Below are positions 19,095 to 27,834 of a DNA stretch of 64,000 bases, in pieces; the first letter of the stretch is position 1, and the number at the start of each line of letters is the position of its first letter. The stretch covers positions 1-64,000 of the forward strand of contig JAJEDE010000027.1 in the NCBI GenBank assembly GCA_022821645.1, read 5' to 3'. Made by a program: the position numbers and the translations under genes. The DNA comes from Chloroflexota bacterium. GTDB lineage: Bacteria; Chloroflexota; UBA11872. The notes below the pieces were generated by a model. The model saw nothing but the letters and a program-made list of their open reading frames with translations, had not been told where the DNA came from and made no database searches.

Positions 19095-20111
19095 TCATTC
19101 GCGCGTCTTGGGGAGCCAGTCCATCATGCTGCGGAGCTCGCGACCAACGACCTCAACCGGGTGTTCAAGGTCGCGGTTCCGAAGGGCATTATACGCGGGC
19201 CGACCGGCCTGGTTCTCGAGAATCCAGCGGCGGGCGAACTCGCCGTTCTGCACGTCCTCCAGGATGCCCTGCATCGCCTCGCGCGAGTTCTCGTTGACGA
19301 CGCGCGGCCCGGAGACGAGGTCGCCGAACTCGGCCGTGTCGCTGATCGAGTAGCGCATGTAGCTGATGCCGCCCTGGTAAATCAGGTCCACGATCAGCTT
19401 GAGCTCGTGCAGGCACTCGAAGTAGGCCAGGCGCGGGTCGTAGCCGGCGTCCACCAGCGTTTCGAAGGCGTTCTTGATCAGCGCGGTGGTGCCGCCGCAC
19501 AGGACGGCCTGCTCGCCGAACAGGTCGGTCTCGGTCTCGTCTTTGAAGGTGGTTTCAATCAGGCCGGCCTTGGCGCAGCCGATGCCCTTGGCGTAGGAGA
19601 GCGCGACGTCACGCGCGCGACCGGTGGCATCGTGGTGGACCGCCACCAGACCCGGAACGCCCACACCCTCCACGAACAGATCGCGCAAGACGTGCCCCGG
19701 ACCCTTGGGCGCCACCATGGCCACGTCCACATGGTCGGGTGGATTGATCTGGCCGTAGTGGATGTTGAAACCGTGAGCGAAGAGAATCATGTGACCGGAC
19801 CGCAGCACCGGCGCGATCTGCTCCTCGTAGACCCGCGGCTGATCCTGGTCGGGCAGCGCCAGCATCACGGCCTCGGAGGCGTCGACCGCTTCGGACACGT
19901 CAAGGACCAGCAGGTCCTCGGCCTCGGCGCGGGCGCGCGAGGGGCTGCCCGGGCGCAGACCGACCACGACGTCCGAATCGGAGTCGCGCAGGTTCAGCGC
20001 GTGAGCGTGCCCCTGGCTGCCATAGCCCAGGACCGCGACCCGCTTGCCCTGCAACTCGTCGGCCGTAATGTCGGCCTCGTAAAGAACCTTGCTATCCACG
20101 CGCACGTCCAT
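19095..20111 (-). CDS. ilvC: Ketol-acid reductoisomerase (class I)
   Basis: A 338-residue NADPH-dependent enzyme of valine, leucine and isoleucine synthesis. The nucleotide loop [16 protein letters not shown] and the catalytic region [19 protein letters not shown] and [12 protein letters not shown] are all present. The length is that of class I enzymes. The ATG at 20111 lies 20 bases inside the end of ilvN, indicating translational coupling. Confidence 0.96.
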   Translation of the reverse strand: MDVRVDSKVLYEADITADELQGKRVAVLGYGSQGHAHALNLRDSDSDVVVGLRPGSPSRARAEAEDLLVLDVSEAVDASEAVMLALPDQDQPRVYEEQIAPVLRSGHMILFAHGFNIHYGQINPPDHVDVAMVAPKGPGHVLRDLFVEGVGVPGLVAVHHDATGRARDVALSYAKGIGCAKAGLIETTFKDETETDLFGEQAVLCGGTTALIKNAFETLVDAGYDPRLAYFECLHELKLIVDLIYQGGISYMRYSISDTAEFGDLVSGPRVVNENSREAMQGILEDVQNGEFARRWILENQAGRPAYNALRNRDLEHPVEVVGRELRSMMDWLPKTRE

Positions 20112-20610
20112 TCCGGGGGCCGACGTCGTCGCGCGCGATGGCGATGACGCCGGTTCGGGAGATCTCCTCGATCGGGTATTCGGTAATCACGTCCAGGAAG
20201 CGGTCGATCTTGGACTGCGCGCCGGTCATCTGCACGATCATCGACGACTTGCTCACGTCCACGATCTCGCCGCGGAAGATATCGGTGATCTCGGCCAGGC
20301 CGGGCCGTTCGTTGGACTTGACGCGCACCTTGATCATGGCCAACTCGCGCGTGACCGCCGGCGCGCCGGTCAGGTTTCGGACCGAGACGACCTCGACCAG
20401 CTTATAGAGCTGCTTCTCGCACTGCTTGACTTCCTCCGCCGAGCCTTCGACGGCGATCGTCATGCGCGAGTAGCCGGGCTCCTCGGAATGCCCAACGGCC
20501 AGGCTGGCGATGTTGAAGCCGCGGCGGCGAAAGAGGCTGGCCACCCGGGTCAGGACACCCGGATGGTCGGCCACGGTGGCGACCAGCGTGTGCGTTTCGG
20601 CCCCGTTCAT
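20092..20610 (-). CDS. ilvN: Acetolactate synthase small (regulatory) subunit
   Basis: A 172-residue protein with an N-terminal ACT domain ([22 protein letters not shown]) and the ALS small-subunit C-terminal domain ([10 protein letters not shown] ... FRGEIVDVS). It binds valine-type effectors and activates the catalytic subunit. Its ATG overlaps the ilvB stop as ATGA, and its end overlaps ilvC. Confidence 0.95.
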   Translation of the reverse strand: MNGAETHTLVATVADHPGVLTRVASLFRRRGFNIASLAVGHSEEPGYSRMTIAVEGSAEEVKQCEKQLYKLVEVVSVRNLTGAPAVTRELAMIKVRVKSNERPGLAEITDIFRGEIVDVSKSSMIVQMTGAQSKIDRFLDVITEYPIEEISRTGVIAIARDDVGPRNGRARG

Positions 20611-22337
20611 CGCGGGTCCTCGATCACGCTGTTCACGCCGGTGCCCGGCACGATCATCGGGTAGACGTTCTCCACCCGGTCCACGTGCAGGTCCAGCACC
20701 ACCGGACCGTCGTATTCGTGGGCCATGGCGATGGCATCGTGCATCTCATCGCGCGAGTTGGCGCCCACGCCGTGCAAGCCGAAGGCCTGGGCGACCTTGG
20801 CGAAGTCGGGGTTGTCCAGGAAGGCGCCCATGTAGCGGCCTTCGTAGAAGAACTCCTGCCACTGGCGGATCATGCCCAGGTGGGCGTTGTTGAGCACCGC
20901 GACCTTTACGTTGATGCCTTCGGCGGCCAGGGTGTTGAACTCCTGGATGTTGATCAGCAGGCCGCCGTCGCCGGTGACGCACCAGACGTCCTGCTTTTCG
21001 TCGGCCAGCTTCACGCCCATGGCCGCCGGCAGCGCGTAGCCCATCGGGCCCAGCCCGCCGGCGCTGAAGAACATGCGCGGGCGCTCGTACCAGAAGTGCT
21101 GGGCCGCCCACATCTGGTTCTGACCCACGTCGGCGATCACGCGCGCTTCGCCGCCGGAAATGTCGTAGATGGCCCGCACGACTTCCTGGGGCAGGACCGA
21201 GTCGGGACTGTCGGGAATCTTGAGGGACGGATGGTCGCGCCGCCAGCCGTTCATCTGGTCCAGCCAGGGCGTGCGATCGCGCGATTCGATCAGCGGCAAC
21301 AGCTTCTGCAGGGTGAGCTTCAGATCGCCGACGATCGGCACGTCGGTCTCCAGGACCTTGCCGATCTCGGCCGGATCAATGTCAATGTGCACGACCTTGG
21401 CGCCCGGTCCGAACTCGTCCTCCTTGCCCACGGCCCGGTCGTCGAAGCGGGTGCCGAGGCCGATGATGCAATCGGTCTGCCGCATGGCGAAGTTCGCGTA
21501 GGCCAGGCCGTGCATGCCCAGCATCCCGAAGGACAGCGGATGCGTTTCAGGGAACGTGCCCACGCCGTGCAGCGTGCTGACCACGGGGATGCTCCCGCGC
21601 GTGGCGAGCAGCAAGAGCTCTTCGGCGGCGCCGGAGATGTCGATGCCGTGGCCGGCCATGATGATCGGCCGCTCGGCCGCGTTGATGACCTCGGCCGCCT
21701 TGCGAACCATCCGGGCGTTCCCGACCTTGGACGGCCGGTAGCCGCGCAGGTTCACCTGGTCCGGCGCCGTCTCGGTGGTGGTTTCCAGGAAGACGTCCTT
21801 GGGAATGTCGACGTGGACCGGGCCTGGGCGACCGGTGGAGGCCAGGTGGAAGGCTTCCGACATCACGCGCGGCAGCTCGTCCACGTCCATGACCAGGTAG
21901 CTGTGCTTGGTGATCGGAATGGAGATGCCAGTGACGTCGGCTTCCTGGAAGGCGTCGGAGCCGATGGCCGGACGGGCCACCTGGCCGGTGATGTAGACCA
22001 CGCCGACCGAGTCCATGATGTCGTTGGCCATGCAGGTGACCATGTTGGTGGCGCCGGGCCCGGACGTGCTGGTGGCCACGCCGACCTTGCCGGTGGCCCG
22101 CGCGTAGCCGTTGGCGGCGAAGCCGGCGGCCTGCTCGTGCCGGATCAGGACGTGGCGGATGCGGTCCTGGTACATGTACAGCGAGTCGTAGAACGGCAGC
22201 GAGGCGCCGCCCGGCATCCCGAAGATGACGTCCACCCCCGCGGCAAGCATGGCGTCGCACACCACCTCGCCGCCGGTACGCGGGGTCTTGGGCGCGGCGG
22301 TGGAACCGTTGCTGGAGCGGCCGTTGATTGCGGACAT
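20607..22337 (-). CDS. ilvB: Acetolactate synthase large (catalytic) subunit
   Basis: A 576-residue thiamine-diphosphate enzyme. The N-terminal PYR domain has GGEVVCDAML, FGMPGGA and the catalytic Glu in RHEQAAGFAA. The C-terminal PP domain has GDGGLLINIQE followed by the NN of VAVLNNAHLGM (the ThDP/Mg motif). A ribosome binding site AGGAG lies nine bases before ATG 22337. It is the first gene of the branched-chain operon and sits about 190 bases downstream of a T-box terminator, so its expression should rise when the cognate tRNA is uncharged. Confidence 0.96.
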   Translation of the reverse strand: MSAINGRSSNGSTAAPKTPRTGGEVVCDAMLAAGVDVIFGMPGGASLPFYDSLYMYQDRIRHVLIRHEQAAGFAANGYARATGKVGVATSTSGPGATNMVTCMANDIMDSVGVVYITGQVARPAIGSDAFQEADVTGISIPITKHSYLVMDVDELPRVMSEAFHLASTGRPGPVHVDIPKDVFLETTTETAPDQVNLRGYRPSKVGNARMVRKAAEVINAAERPIIMAGHGIDISGAAEELLLLATRGSIPVVSTLHGVGTFPETHPLSFGMLGMHGLAYANFAMRQTDCIIGLGTRFDDRAVGKEDEFGPGAKVVHIDIDPAEIGKVLETDVPIVGDLKLTLQKLLPLIESRDRTPWLDQMNGWRRDHPSLKIPDSPDSVLPQEVVRAIYDISGGEARVIADVGQNQMWAAQHFWYERPRMFFSAGGLGPMGYALPAAMGVKLADEKQDVWCVTGDGGLLINIQEFNTLAAEGINVKVAVLNNAHLGMIRQWQEFFYEGRYMGAFLDNPDFAKVAQAFGLHGVGANSRDEMHDAIAMAHEYDGPVVLDLHVDRVENVYPMIVPGTGVNSVIEDPR

Positions 22338-22528
22338 GTCGTGGGTCTCCTGGAGAGTTTTGGAACGCGGTGTCGTGGTGTCTGGTGGGGCGAAACGCGG
22401 AGACGGCGGCTAGGCGGCGTCTCCGTCGGGTACCGCGACCGAGTCAACCTGAGCGCGCGCAAGGTCACGCCTCTGCGTGCTGCGTCTCATCGCTCCGTGT
22501 CCTTCACCTCGGTCGGCCGTACGGCAAC

Positions 22529-22557
22529 AAAAAACCCGTCCCTCACAGGGACGGGTT
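22529..22557 (-). terminator. T-box regulated intrinsic terminator
   Basis: The stem AACCCGTCCC / GGGACGGGTT (10 bp, five-base loop TGTGA) ends in a run of six T on the minus strand. Its 5' arm would pair with the T-box bulge region in the alternative antiterminator. Confidence 0.92.
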
Positions 22558-22790
22558 GTCACCCGCGGTACCACCCCGCTTGCCCGGTCGGCTGACCGAA
22601 CCGCTTCGTTACCCGATCACGGCGGGCACCGGACCGGTCTACCAGGCGAACCCTTCAACCGGTCGGCTCGGGGGCGACCTTCGGCCTGGAGAACCCGCCG
22701 GCTCACACCATTTCCGGCTCGCTCGGGGTTCTCGGGAGGCCTACTCCTCCCCGTCAACGCCTTTGCGTCGTGCGCATTGTGCCTGGGCCC
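22529..22790 (-). ncRNA. T-box leader (probably leucine-specific) of the ilv-leu operon
   Basis: On the minus strand the leader has a stem I region with GACGGGGAGGAGTAG, GAGCCGGAAATGGTGTGAGCC-like distal text, then GGTTCTCCAGGCCGAAGG, where a specifier CTC (22691-22689) is likely. The conserved T-box GGTGGTACCGCGG (near 22563-22575) follows, and directly after it an intrinsic terminator. T-box RNAs bind a tRNA by its anticodon and test charging through the NCCA end; uncharged tRNA favours the antiterminator. The specifier assignment to leucine is an inference from alignment by eye and from the operon content. The 5' end is approximate. Confidence 0.92.
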
Positions 22791-22936
22791 CGTGACAGGC
22801 ACGGCAAACCACGCGCGCAACGCGCACAGCGCAACCGTAACAACGCCCGGTGCCCGCGGCAAGGGAATTCGATAGCGAACGGTGGGTCACGTTGAATTGC
22901 CGAGCACCTTGCGCCGCGGCATCACGTCAAACCAGC

Positions 22937-23143
22937 TTAGGCCGGTACCGAGACCTCGACGGTTTCCGGTACAGGGATTGCAAGGCCGTCCTCACGCAAC
23001 CCTTCAAGATGAAACTCAAGGGCCTCCCGCAGGTTGCGACGACATTCTTCCGCCGTGTCGCCGGTGGCTGCACAGCCAGGCACGGCGGGTGCATACCCTG
23101 AGTAGTTTCGAGGGCCAGCCTCAATGATGACCTCGTATTGCAT
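22937..23143 (-). CDS. hicB: HicB-family antitoxin
   Basis: A 68-residue HicB-type protein with the partial RNase-H-like fold: YEVIIEAGPRNYSGYAPAVPGC, then GDTAEECRRNLREALEFHLEGL. It begins two bases after the stop of the hicA reading frame, the usual HicA-HicB order. No C-terminal DNA-binding domain is present, as in short HicB forms. Since the adjacent toxin frame is broken, this antitoxin may be a relic or may neutralise another HicA, such as the one at 26552. Confidence 0.85.
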   Translation of the reverse strand: MQYEVIIEAGPRNYSGYAPAVPGCAATGDTAEECRRNLREALEFHLEGLREDGLAIPVPETVEVSVPA

Positions 23144-23145
23144 CG

Positions 23146-23340
23146 CTACCTCTCCAACCCTGCCTGTCTTCGGATGGATGCCCAGGTCTTTGGCTTCAGT
23201 TCGTCGCTCATCTTTCCGGGGATCGTCACTCGCCCCGGGCGATGCGGATGCTTGTACTGCCGATGGCTACCACGGGTCGCTACGTGGACCTATCCCGCAG
23301 CCCGCACGCGACGCTCGGCCTCGTGAACCGTTACGGGCAT
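23146..23340 (-). pseudogene. hicA: HicA-family toxin gene interrupted by a nonsense codon
   Basis: Starting at ATG 23340, the frame reads MPVTVHEAERRVRAAG, then TAG (23292-23290), then VHVATRGSHRQYKHP ... RVTIPGK ... WASIRRQAGLER and a normal stop. HicA proteins carry a Trp just where the TAG falls (GW before the basic stretch and GSH), so TGG to TAG is the simplest cause. The catalytic His (in GSHRQ) lies after the stop. It pairs with hicB two bases downstream. An mRNA interferase of 64 residues would result if the codon were read. Confidence 0.8.
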
Positions 23341-23531
23341 TGATTCGGCGTCGCTGCCCCATTATTTGCTGCCAGCGCGCCGCCTCACGTTGGAAAGCAA
23401 CCGCGGAGCGTGGCGATTCCCTTTCCGCTGTGGCGCCCGACTGTACAGTGCCGCTTCTGCACGTCCGGTATTGTTCCTTCCGTTTGCGCGACGACTGGCC
23501 CCGCCTCAGAAAAGCCTGCGCATAATGCGCA

Positions 23532-24155
23532 ATGCGCGCACGGCCTGATCTGTCACCGCCCGACGGCCGTTATGTCGTCTTTGACCTGGAAACGCTGTAC
23601 CTAAGCCATGAAGTGCGTGGCGGGTGGCGCAATATCCGGGACTTCGGGCTGGCGGTTGGGGTCACCATCGACGAACACGGACGGCAGCACGTCTGGCAGG
23701 AGCCCGACGCCCAGGATCTGATCGACTACCTGGCCGAGCATCCGCGCGTGGTTGGGTTCAACTCGCGGCGCTTCGACCTGACGGTGCTGTCGGCGTATGG
23801 CGATGTCTCGGTCTTGCGCGAGCGGTCGTTTGACGTGCTGCTGGAACTGCAATCGGTGACGGGCCGTCGCAAGGGCATGCGCCTGCAGGACATCGCCGGC
23901 GCCATGTTCGGGGAAGCCAAGTCGCTGAGCGACGGCACGGAGGCCGTTCACCTGTGGCGCACCGGGCGGCCCGAGGACCGCCGGCGGGTGATCGACTACT
24001 GCGCCCAGGATGTTCACCTCACCAAGCGCATTCTGGAGTTTGGCGTGGATAACGGCTACGTGTTGGTGCCGGTGCCGAACCTGCGCCGGGGGCGCGGGCC
24101 CGTGGCCGCGGAGGTTTCCGTCAACTGGGCGGAGGACGACGCCTTTTCGCGCTGA
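23532..24155 (+). CDS. Predicted 3'-5' exonuclease, RNase H-like (DEDDy type)
   Basis: The 207-residue product carries the exonuclease motifs of the DnaQ/RNase H-like fold: FDLET (motif I, about residue 17), VVGFNSRRFD (motif II, about 75) and YCAQDVHLTKRI (motif III, Tyr-Asp). This resembles YprB-like or predicted polysaccharide-associated exonucleases acting on single-stranded nucleic acid. Substrate unknown. A -10-like CATAAT (23521-23526) lies only six bases before ATG 23532, with no Shine-Dalgarno sequence, so the mRNA may be leaderless. It converges with ridA, 11 bases apart. Confidence 0.75.
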   Translation: MRARPDLSPPDGRYVVFDLETLYLSHEVRGGWRNIRDFGLAVGVTIDEHGRQHVWQEPDAQDLIDYLAEHPRVVGFNSRRFDLTVLSAYGDVSVLRERSFDVLLELQSVTGRRKGMRLQDIAGAMFGEAKSLSDGTEAVHLWRTGRPEDRRRVIDYCAQDVHLTKRILEFGVDNGYVLVPVPNLRRGRGPVAAEVSVNWAEDDAFSR

Positions 24156-24166
24156 ACTCGCGGCAA

Positions 24167-24628
24167 CTACATGAACTCGAGGATCGCCTCGATTTCGACC
24201 GGCATGCCGCCGGGCAACTGCGCCATCCCGACGGCGGAACGCGCGTGGCGGCCGTTCTCGCCCCATAGCTCCACGAACAACTCGGAGTAGCCGTTGATAA
24301 CCAGCGGCTGGTCGGTGTAGTCGTCGGTGCAGTTGACCATGCCGAGCACCTTGACCACCTGAAGCACGCGGTCCAGGTCGCCCAGTGCGTCCTTGAGCGC
24401 GCCGAGGTGCGCCACCGCGATCGAGCGGGCGAATTCGGCCGCCTCGGCCGTGTCGAAGTCTCGTCCGACCTTGCCCACGGGCGTGGCGCCGGTGGCGTCG
24501 ACGGGACCGGCGCCCGAGAGGTAGATCAGGTTGCCGCTGATGTTCCACGGCTTCAGCGGGGCCGTGGGCGGGATGCTTGGCGCGGGAAGCTCGATGCCCA
24601 GGTCCGCCAGCTTGCCTTCGATCTTCAT
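24167..24628 (-). CDS. ridA: RidA/YjgF family protein
   Basis: A 153-residue RidA-family protein from ATG 24628 (AAGGAA upstream). It contains LIYLSGAGPVD, RSIAVAHLGALKDALGDLDRVLQVVKVLG and RHARSAVGMAQLPGGMPVEIEAILE, which holds the conserved Arg. RidA proteins hydrolyse reactive enamine/imine intermediates made by PLP enzymes. It follows a PLP-dependent aminotransferase by 22 bases in the same operon, which fits that role. It is longer than the classic 130-residue form, so it belongs to a RidA-like subgroup. Confidence 0.85.
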   Translation of the reverse strand: MKIEGKLADLGIELPAPSIPPTAPLKPWNISGNLIYLSGAGPVDATGATPVGKVGRDFDTAEAAEFARSIAVAHLGALKDALGDLDRVLQVVKVLGMVNCTDDYTDQPLVINGYSELFVELWGENGRHARSAVGMAQLPGGMPVEIEAILEFM

Positions 24629-24650
24629 GCGTTCGAAGTTCCTTTCACGC

Positions 24651-25976
24651 TCAGTTGTCGAAGAGACCTTCAGCGGCCACGGCGCCAATTGCCGCGTCGA
24701 AGGCCGCCACGGTTTGCTCGATGTCCGCCTCGGTATGCGCCGCGCTCGTGAACCCACCGCCGGAGATGAGGTGGACGCCCTCGTTCAGGAGAGCCTGGCC
24801 CAACGCGTCGCCGGCGGCGCCGCCAAGGCCGCTCTTGGCCGGCTGGCCGCTGAGGCTGATGTGGAAGTAGGACGTCTCGCCATAGACAAGCGCGCCCACG
24901 TCGTGACGGTCGAACGCCTCCTGCAGGCCCTGCCGCAGCTGCTCGCCCAGGACGTCGATGTGCGCGTGCACCGCGCCGTCGGCCAGGAAGTCCAGGACGG
25001 CAGTCCCCGCCGCGGCCGAGACAGGATTGGCGTTATAGGTGCCGGGGTGGGCGATTCGCTGACCGCGGTCCCAGGCGGGGTCGCCGCGCTTCTCCAGGCG
25101 GTCCATGATGTCGGCTCGACCGCCCACGGCCGCCCCAGGCAGGCCGCCGGCCACGATCTTGGCCATGGTGGTCAGGTCCGGTGTCACGCCGGCCATGACC
25201 TGGAACCCGCCGGATGATATGCGGAAGCCGGTGACGACCTCGTCGAGAATCAGCACGGCGCCGTGTTCGGTCGTCAGGTCACGCAGGCCGTGTATGAACG
25301 GCGGTTCAATGGGCAAGGCGCCCCAGCCGGCGCCGCTGGGCTCCACGATTACCGCCGCCACGTCGCCGCTGCCCAGTTCCTCGCGTACGCGGTCCAGGTC
25401 GGTCGGCAGCGCGGTGATGGTCCCCTGCGTGGCCGCTGGAACGCCGGCGGAAGTTGGAATGTCGTACGGCTCTTCGACTGCCACGGTCGCGTAGTCGTGC
25501 CAGCCGTGGAAGTGGCCCTGGAACTTGATGATGCGGTCGCGTCCGGTGTGGGCACGCGCCAGGCGCATGGCCATGTGGGTGGCCTCGGTGCCCGAGGAGT
25601 GGAAGCGCACGCGCTGGATGCTGGGCTTGAGGCGCTTTATCTGCTCCGCCCAGGCAATTTCGAGCTCGTGGCCGGCCCCGTAATGGGTGCCTATTTCCAG
25701 TTGCTCCCGCGCGGCGTCCACGGCCACCGGGTGGCCGTGCCCCAGGATCAAGGCGCCGTGGCCCATCGTGTAGTCCACGATCTCGTTGCCGTCCACGTCC
25801 CACTTGCGGGCCCCCTGGGCGCGGGCCGTCATGACCGGGAAGGGCGCCTGGATGCGGGTGTCATGCGCTACACCGCCGGCCAATGCCTCGCAGGCCCGCG
25901 CGCGCAGCGCCGCGGAACCGGCGTGCCGGGTAGCGAACGACTGCTCGATCGCGCCGTTGTCGGAGTCGGCGCCCAT
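24651..25976 (-). CDS. Class III aminotransferase, glutamate-1-semialdehyde aminomutase-like
   Basis: A 441-residue PLP enzyme: SSGTEATHMAMRLARAHTG, FQGHFHGWHD, VIVEPSGAG, ILDEVVTGFR and the PLP lysine in TMAKIVAGGLPGAAVGG. The pattern is closest to HemL (glutamate-1-semialdehyde 2,1-aminomutase), which gives 5-aminolevulinate for haem. Many environmental bacteria carry several HemL-like aminotransferases with other substrates, and no hemA is near, so hemL is not asserted. ATG 25976 has GGAGG six bases upstream. RidA follows directly. Confidence 0.8.
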   Translation of the reverse strand: MGADSDNGAIEQSFATRHAGSAALRARACEALAGGVAHDTRIQAPFPVMTARAQGARKWDVDGNEIVDYTMGHGALILGHGHPVAVDAAREQLEIGTHYGAGHELEIAWAEQIKRLKPSIQRVRFHSSGTEATHMAMRLARAHTGRDRIIKFQGHFHGWHDYATVAVEEPYDIPTSAGVPAATQGTITALPTDLDRVREELGSGDVAAVIVEPSGAGWGALPIEPPFIHGLRDLTTEHGAVLILDEVVTGFRISSGGFQVMAGVTPDLTTMAKIVAGGLPGAAVGGRADIMDRLEKRGDPAWDRGQRIAHPGTYNANPVSAAAGTAVLDFLADGAVHAHIDVLGEQLRQGLQEAFDRHDVGALVYGETSYFHISLSGQPAKSGLGGAAGDALGQALLNEGVHLISGGGFTSAAHTEADIEQTVAAFDAAIGAVAAEGLFDN

Positions 25977-26005
25977 ATCGAACCTCCAATGAGATAAAGA
26001 CGGAA

Positions 26006-26037
26006 CCCGCGGTACCGCGGGCGTTCGGGCTGGTCAA
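26006..26037 (-). promoter_or_regulatory. Promoter-like element with a perfect 16-bp palindrome
   Basis: On the minus strand TTGACC (26032-26037) is followed at 17 bases by TACCGC. The latter lies inside the perfect palindrome CCCGCGGTACCGCGGG (26006-26021), about 30 bases before the aminotransferase start. The palindrome could be an operator; the -10 match is poor. Confidence 0.35.
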
Positions 26038-26244
26038 CAGGATTGAGTGTGCCAGTCCCCCATGTCAACGCGCGTGACGGGCAAACGATGGGTTCTACGG
26101 GGCCAAGCGCGTTGGCGACATAGCATCGGAGCCAGCGGCGAAGGACCAGCGGCGTTGCGAGGCCGATCTGGTCCGGTTGAGATGCCGCATTGAAGCTTCA
26201 GACCCGTGATACGGTGATCACAGTTGACCCGAACCGTCTTCGAC

Positions 26245-26586
26245 ATGGCAACGCTCAGGGAATCCCGCACGAACGCAGGCATCGGCTTCAAATTCGACGT
26301 GCCCATCCAGGTCAGGCCTGACGACGTGGGCTACGTTGCTGGATGCTCGTCACTTGACGTCTTCAGTCAGGGCCGGACGGAGCAGGAAGCGGTCGAGAAC
26401 CTCCACGAAGCGCTGAACCTGTTTGTCTTGTCCTGCTTCGAACGCGGCACCCTGATCCAGGTCTTGAAGGACTGCGGGTTCGAGCCCGTCGACGGCCAGC
26501 CGGTGCCAGGCGAGAGTTCCCTCAGGGTCGAGTTCCCCCTAAGGCAGAAGGGTGTCGCGGAGGCTTACACCGCTTCATTGGCGTGA
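26245..26586 (+). CDS. hicB: HicB-like antitoxin
   Basis: A 113-residue HicB-type protein (from ATG 26245; TTG 26224 is also in frame). It contains FDVPIQVRPDDVGYVAGC and GRTEQEAVENLHEALNLFVLSC, the HicB core, followed by a longer C-terminal extension. The downstream hicA starts 35 bases before its end, so the two are translated together. The gene order is antitoxin first, opposite to the locus at 22937-23340. Probably neutralises the adjacent toxin and represses the operon. Confidence 0.8.
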   Translation: MATLRESRTNAGIGFKFDVPIQVRPDDVGYVAGCSSLDVFSQGRTEQEAVENLHEALNLFVLSCFERGTLIQVLKDCGFEPVDGQPVPGESSLRVEFPLRQKGVAEAYTASLA

Positions 26587-26806
26587 GCTTGTCAGGGTTT
26601 TCGAGGCGGACGGATTCCTGGAAGAGCGAAGACGCGGGTCGCACATCGTCTTGACTAAGCGCGGTGTGGCCCGGCCGATCGTCATTCCGCAGTACCGGGC
26701 AGTTGGGCTTGACATCATCAGAAGCAACATGCGAACGGCCGGCATGTCGCGGGCGAGATTCTTCGAGCTTCTCGACGGACCGGCTGCGTCGAGACGCGGC
26801 AACTAG
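26552..26806 (+). CDS. hicA: HicA-like mRNA interferase toxin
   Basis: An 84-residue protein with the double-stranded RNA-binding-like HicA fold: RVFEADGFLEERRRGSHIVLTKRG holds the active-site His in RGSH, followed by RPIVIPQY and a C-terminal helix (IIRSNMRTAGMSRARFFELL). GTG 26552 lies inside hicB. HicA cleaves mRNA until bound by HicB. The catalytic residues look intact, in contrast to the broken toxin at 23146. Confidence 0.82.
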   Translation: MSRRLTPLHWRELVRVFEADGFLEERRRGSHIVLTKRGVARPIVIPQYRAVGLDIIRSNMRTAGMSRARFFELLDGPAASRRGN

Positions 26807-26835
26807 CCTCTCCTCCAGCGTCGTACGCTTGTGAC

Positions 26836-27834
26836 GTGCTCTTCATCTTCCTGGGCGGCCGCGAGCCACGCCTCCGAAACGCGGTGGATGCGGTGCTGGG
26901 ACACCCGGTGCCGGACGACCTGTCGTATACCCACCTGGATGGCAGGCGGGCGGGGCCTGACGAACTGCGCGCCGCCTGCGGTGCGGTGTCGATGTTCGGC
27001 GAGCGGCGCAGGGTTTACCTGGACGGCGCGCCGCCCAGCGGGCCGCAGGCCCGGAAACTGATCCAGTGGCTCACCGCGTTTGCCGACGCCCGGAAGAACG
27101 ATCCCGGCCTGGACACCTGCGACCTGGCCGTTTCGGTGTACCTGGACCTGGGCGACCGGCGCACTGCATCACGCGTAAAGGCTTTCAACGCCCTCACCCA
27201 GCACGGCGCGCGTGTTCAGCAGTTCGGGCCGTTGCGGGGCGCCGAGGCCGTGCGATTCGTCCGCTCCGAGGCGCGGCGCGCGGGCGTGAGCATCACCGAA
27301 GACGCCGCCGCGCGCCTGGTGGAGCTCATGACCGCCGACGCCGGCCTGCTCGGCGGCGAGGTGGAGAAGCTGGCGGCCTACGTGGGATTCAGCGGTCAGA
27401 TCAGCGTGCGCGACGTCAATGCCGCCTGCGCCACCATCGGCGAACACGCCCGCTGGGACTACGTGAACGCCCTGGCCGATCGGCGCGGCGCTGAGGCGCT
27501 GGGGGTGCTGCACGACATGCTGGCGCTGCGCACACCCCACGAAATGATCCTGGCCGACATCACCCGCTCACTTCGGCAAGTGGCCGCGGCTCGCCAGGTC
27601 GTCGTGGAAGGCGGCAACTTCCAGCAGGTCGCGCGCGCTGCCGGCGCGCCGCCAAGTCGTGGTCGCTACCTGGCCCAACAGGCCCGTCGCATGTCCGACC
27701 GGCTGATCGCGCGCATGTATGCCGAAGTCGTGCGGACCGACGCCGCGCTCAAGTCAACGGGCGGCGACAAGGACGCGCTGCTGGAGATTCTGACCGCCCG
27801 ACTGGCCACGCGGCCGGCCGACGCGCGCGCTTAA
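26836..27834 (+). CDS. holA: DNA polymerase III delta subunit
   Basis: A 332-residue HolA-type clamp-loader subunit. It begins LFIFLGGREPRLRNAVD, has the delta-family VSMFGERRRVYLDG, and a helical C-terminal collar domain (RTPHEMILADITRSLRQVAAARQ). The Walker A motif is missing, as expected for delta. Together with the delta-prime and gamma/tau subunits it opens the sliding clamp. Its stop overlaps that of rpsT on the other strand; holA next to rpsT is a widely conserved arrangement and supports the call. Confidence 0.85.
   Translation: MLFIFLGGREPRLRNAVDAVLGHPVPDDLSYTHLDGRRAGPDELRAACGAVSMFGERRRVYLDGAPPSGPQARKLIQWLTAFADARKNDPGLDTCDLAVSVYLDLGDRRTASRVKAFNALTQHGARVQQFGPLRGAEAVRFVRSEARRAGVSITEDAAARLVELMTADAGLLGGEVEKLAAYVGFSGQISVRDVNAACATIGEHARWDYVNALADRRGAEALGVLHDMLALRTPHEMILADITRSLRQVAAARQVVVEGGNFQQVARAAGAPPSRGRYLAQQARRMSDRLIARMYAEVVRTDAALKSTGGDKDALLEILTARLATRPADARA

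Noticed and set aside
20685-22595. 636-residue plus-strand ORF
   Set aside because: Antisense to ilvB and its leader; the minus strand encodes a full acetolactate synthase and T-box.
26006-26021. GGTACCGCGG core suggesting a second T-box
   Set aside because: There is no GGTGG before it, no stem I elements upstream and no terminator with a T-run before the aminotransferase gene.
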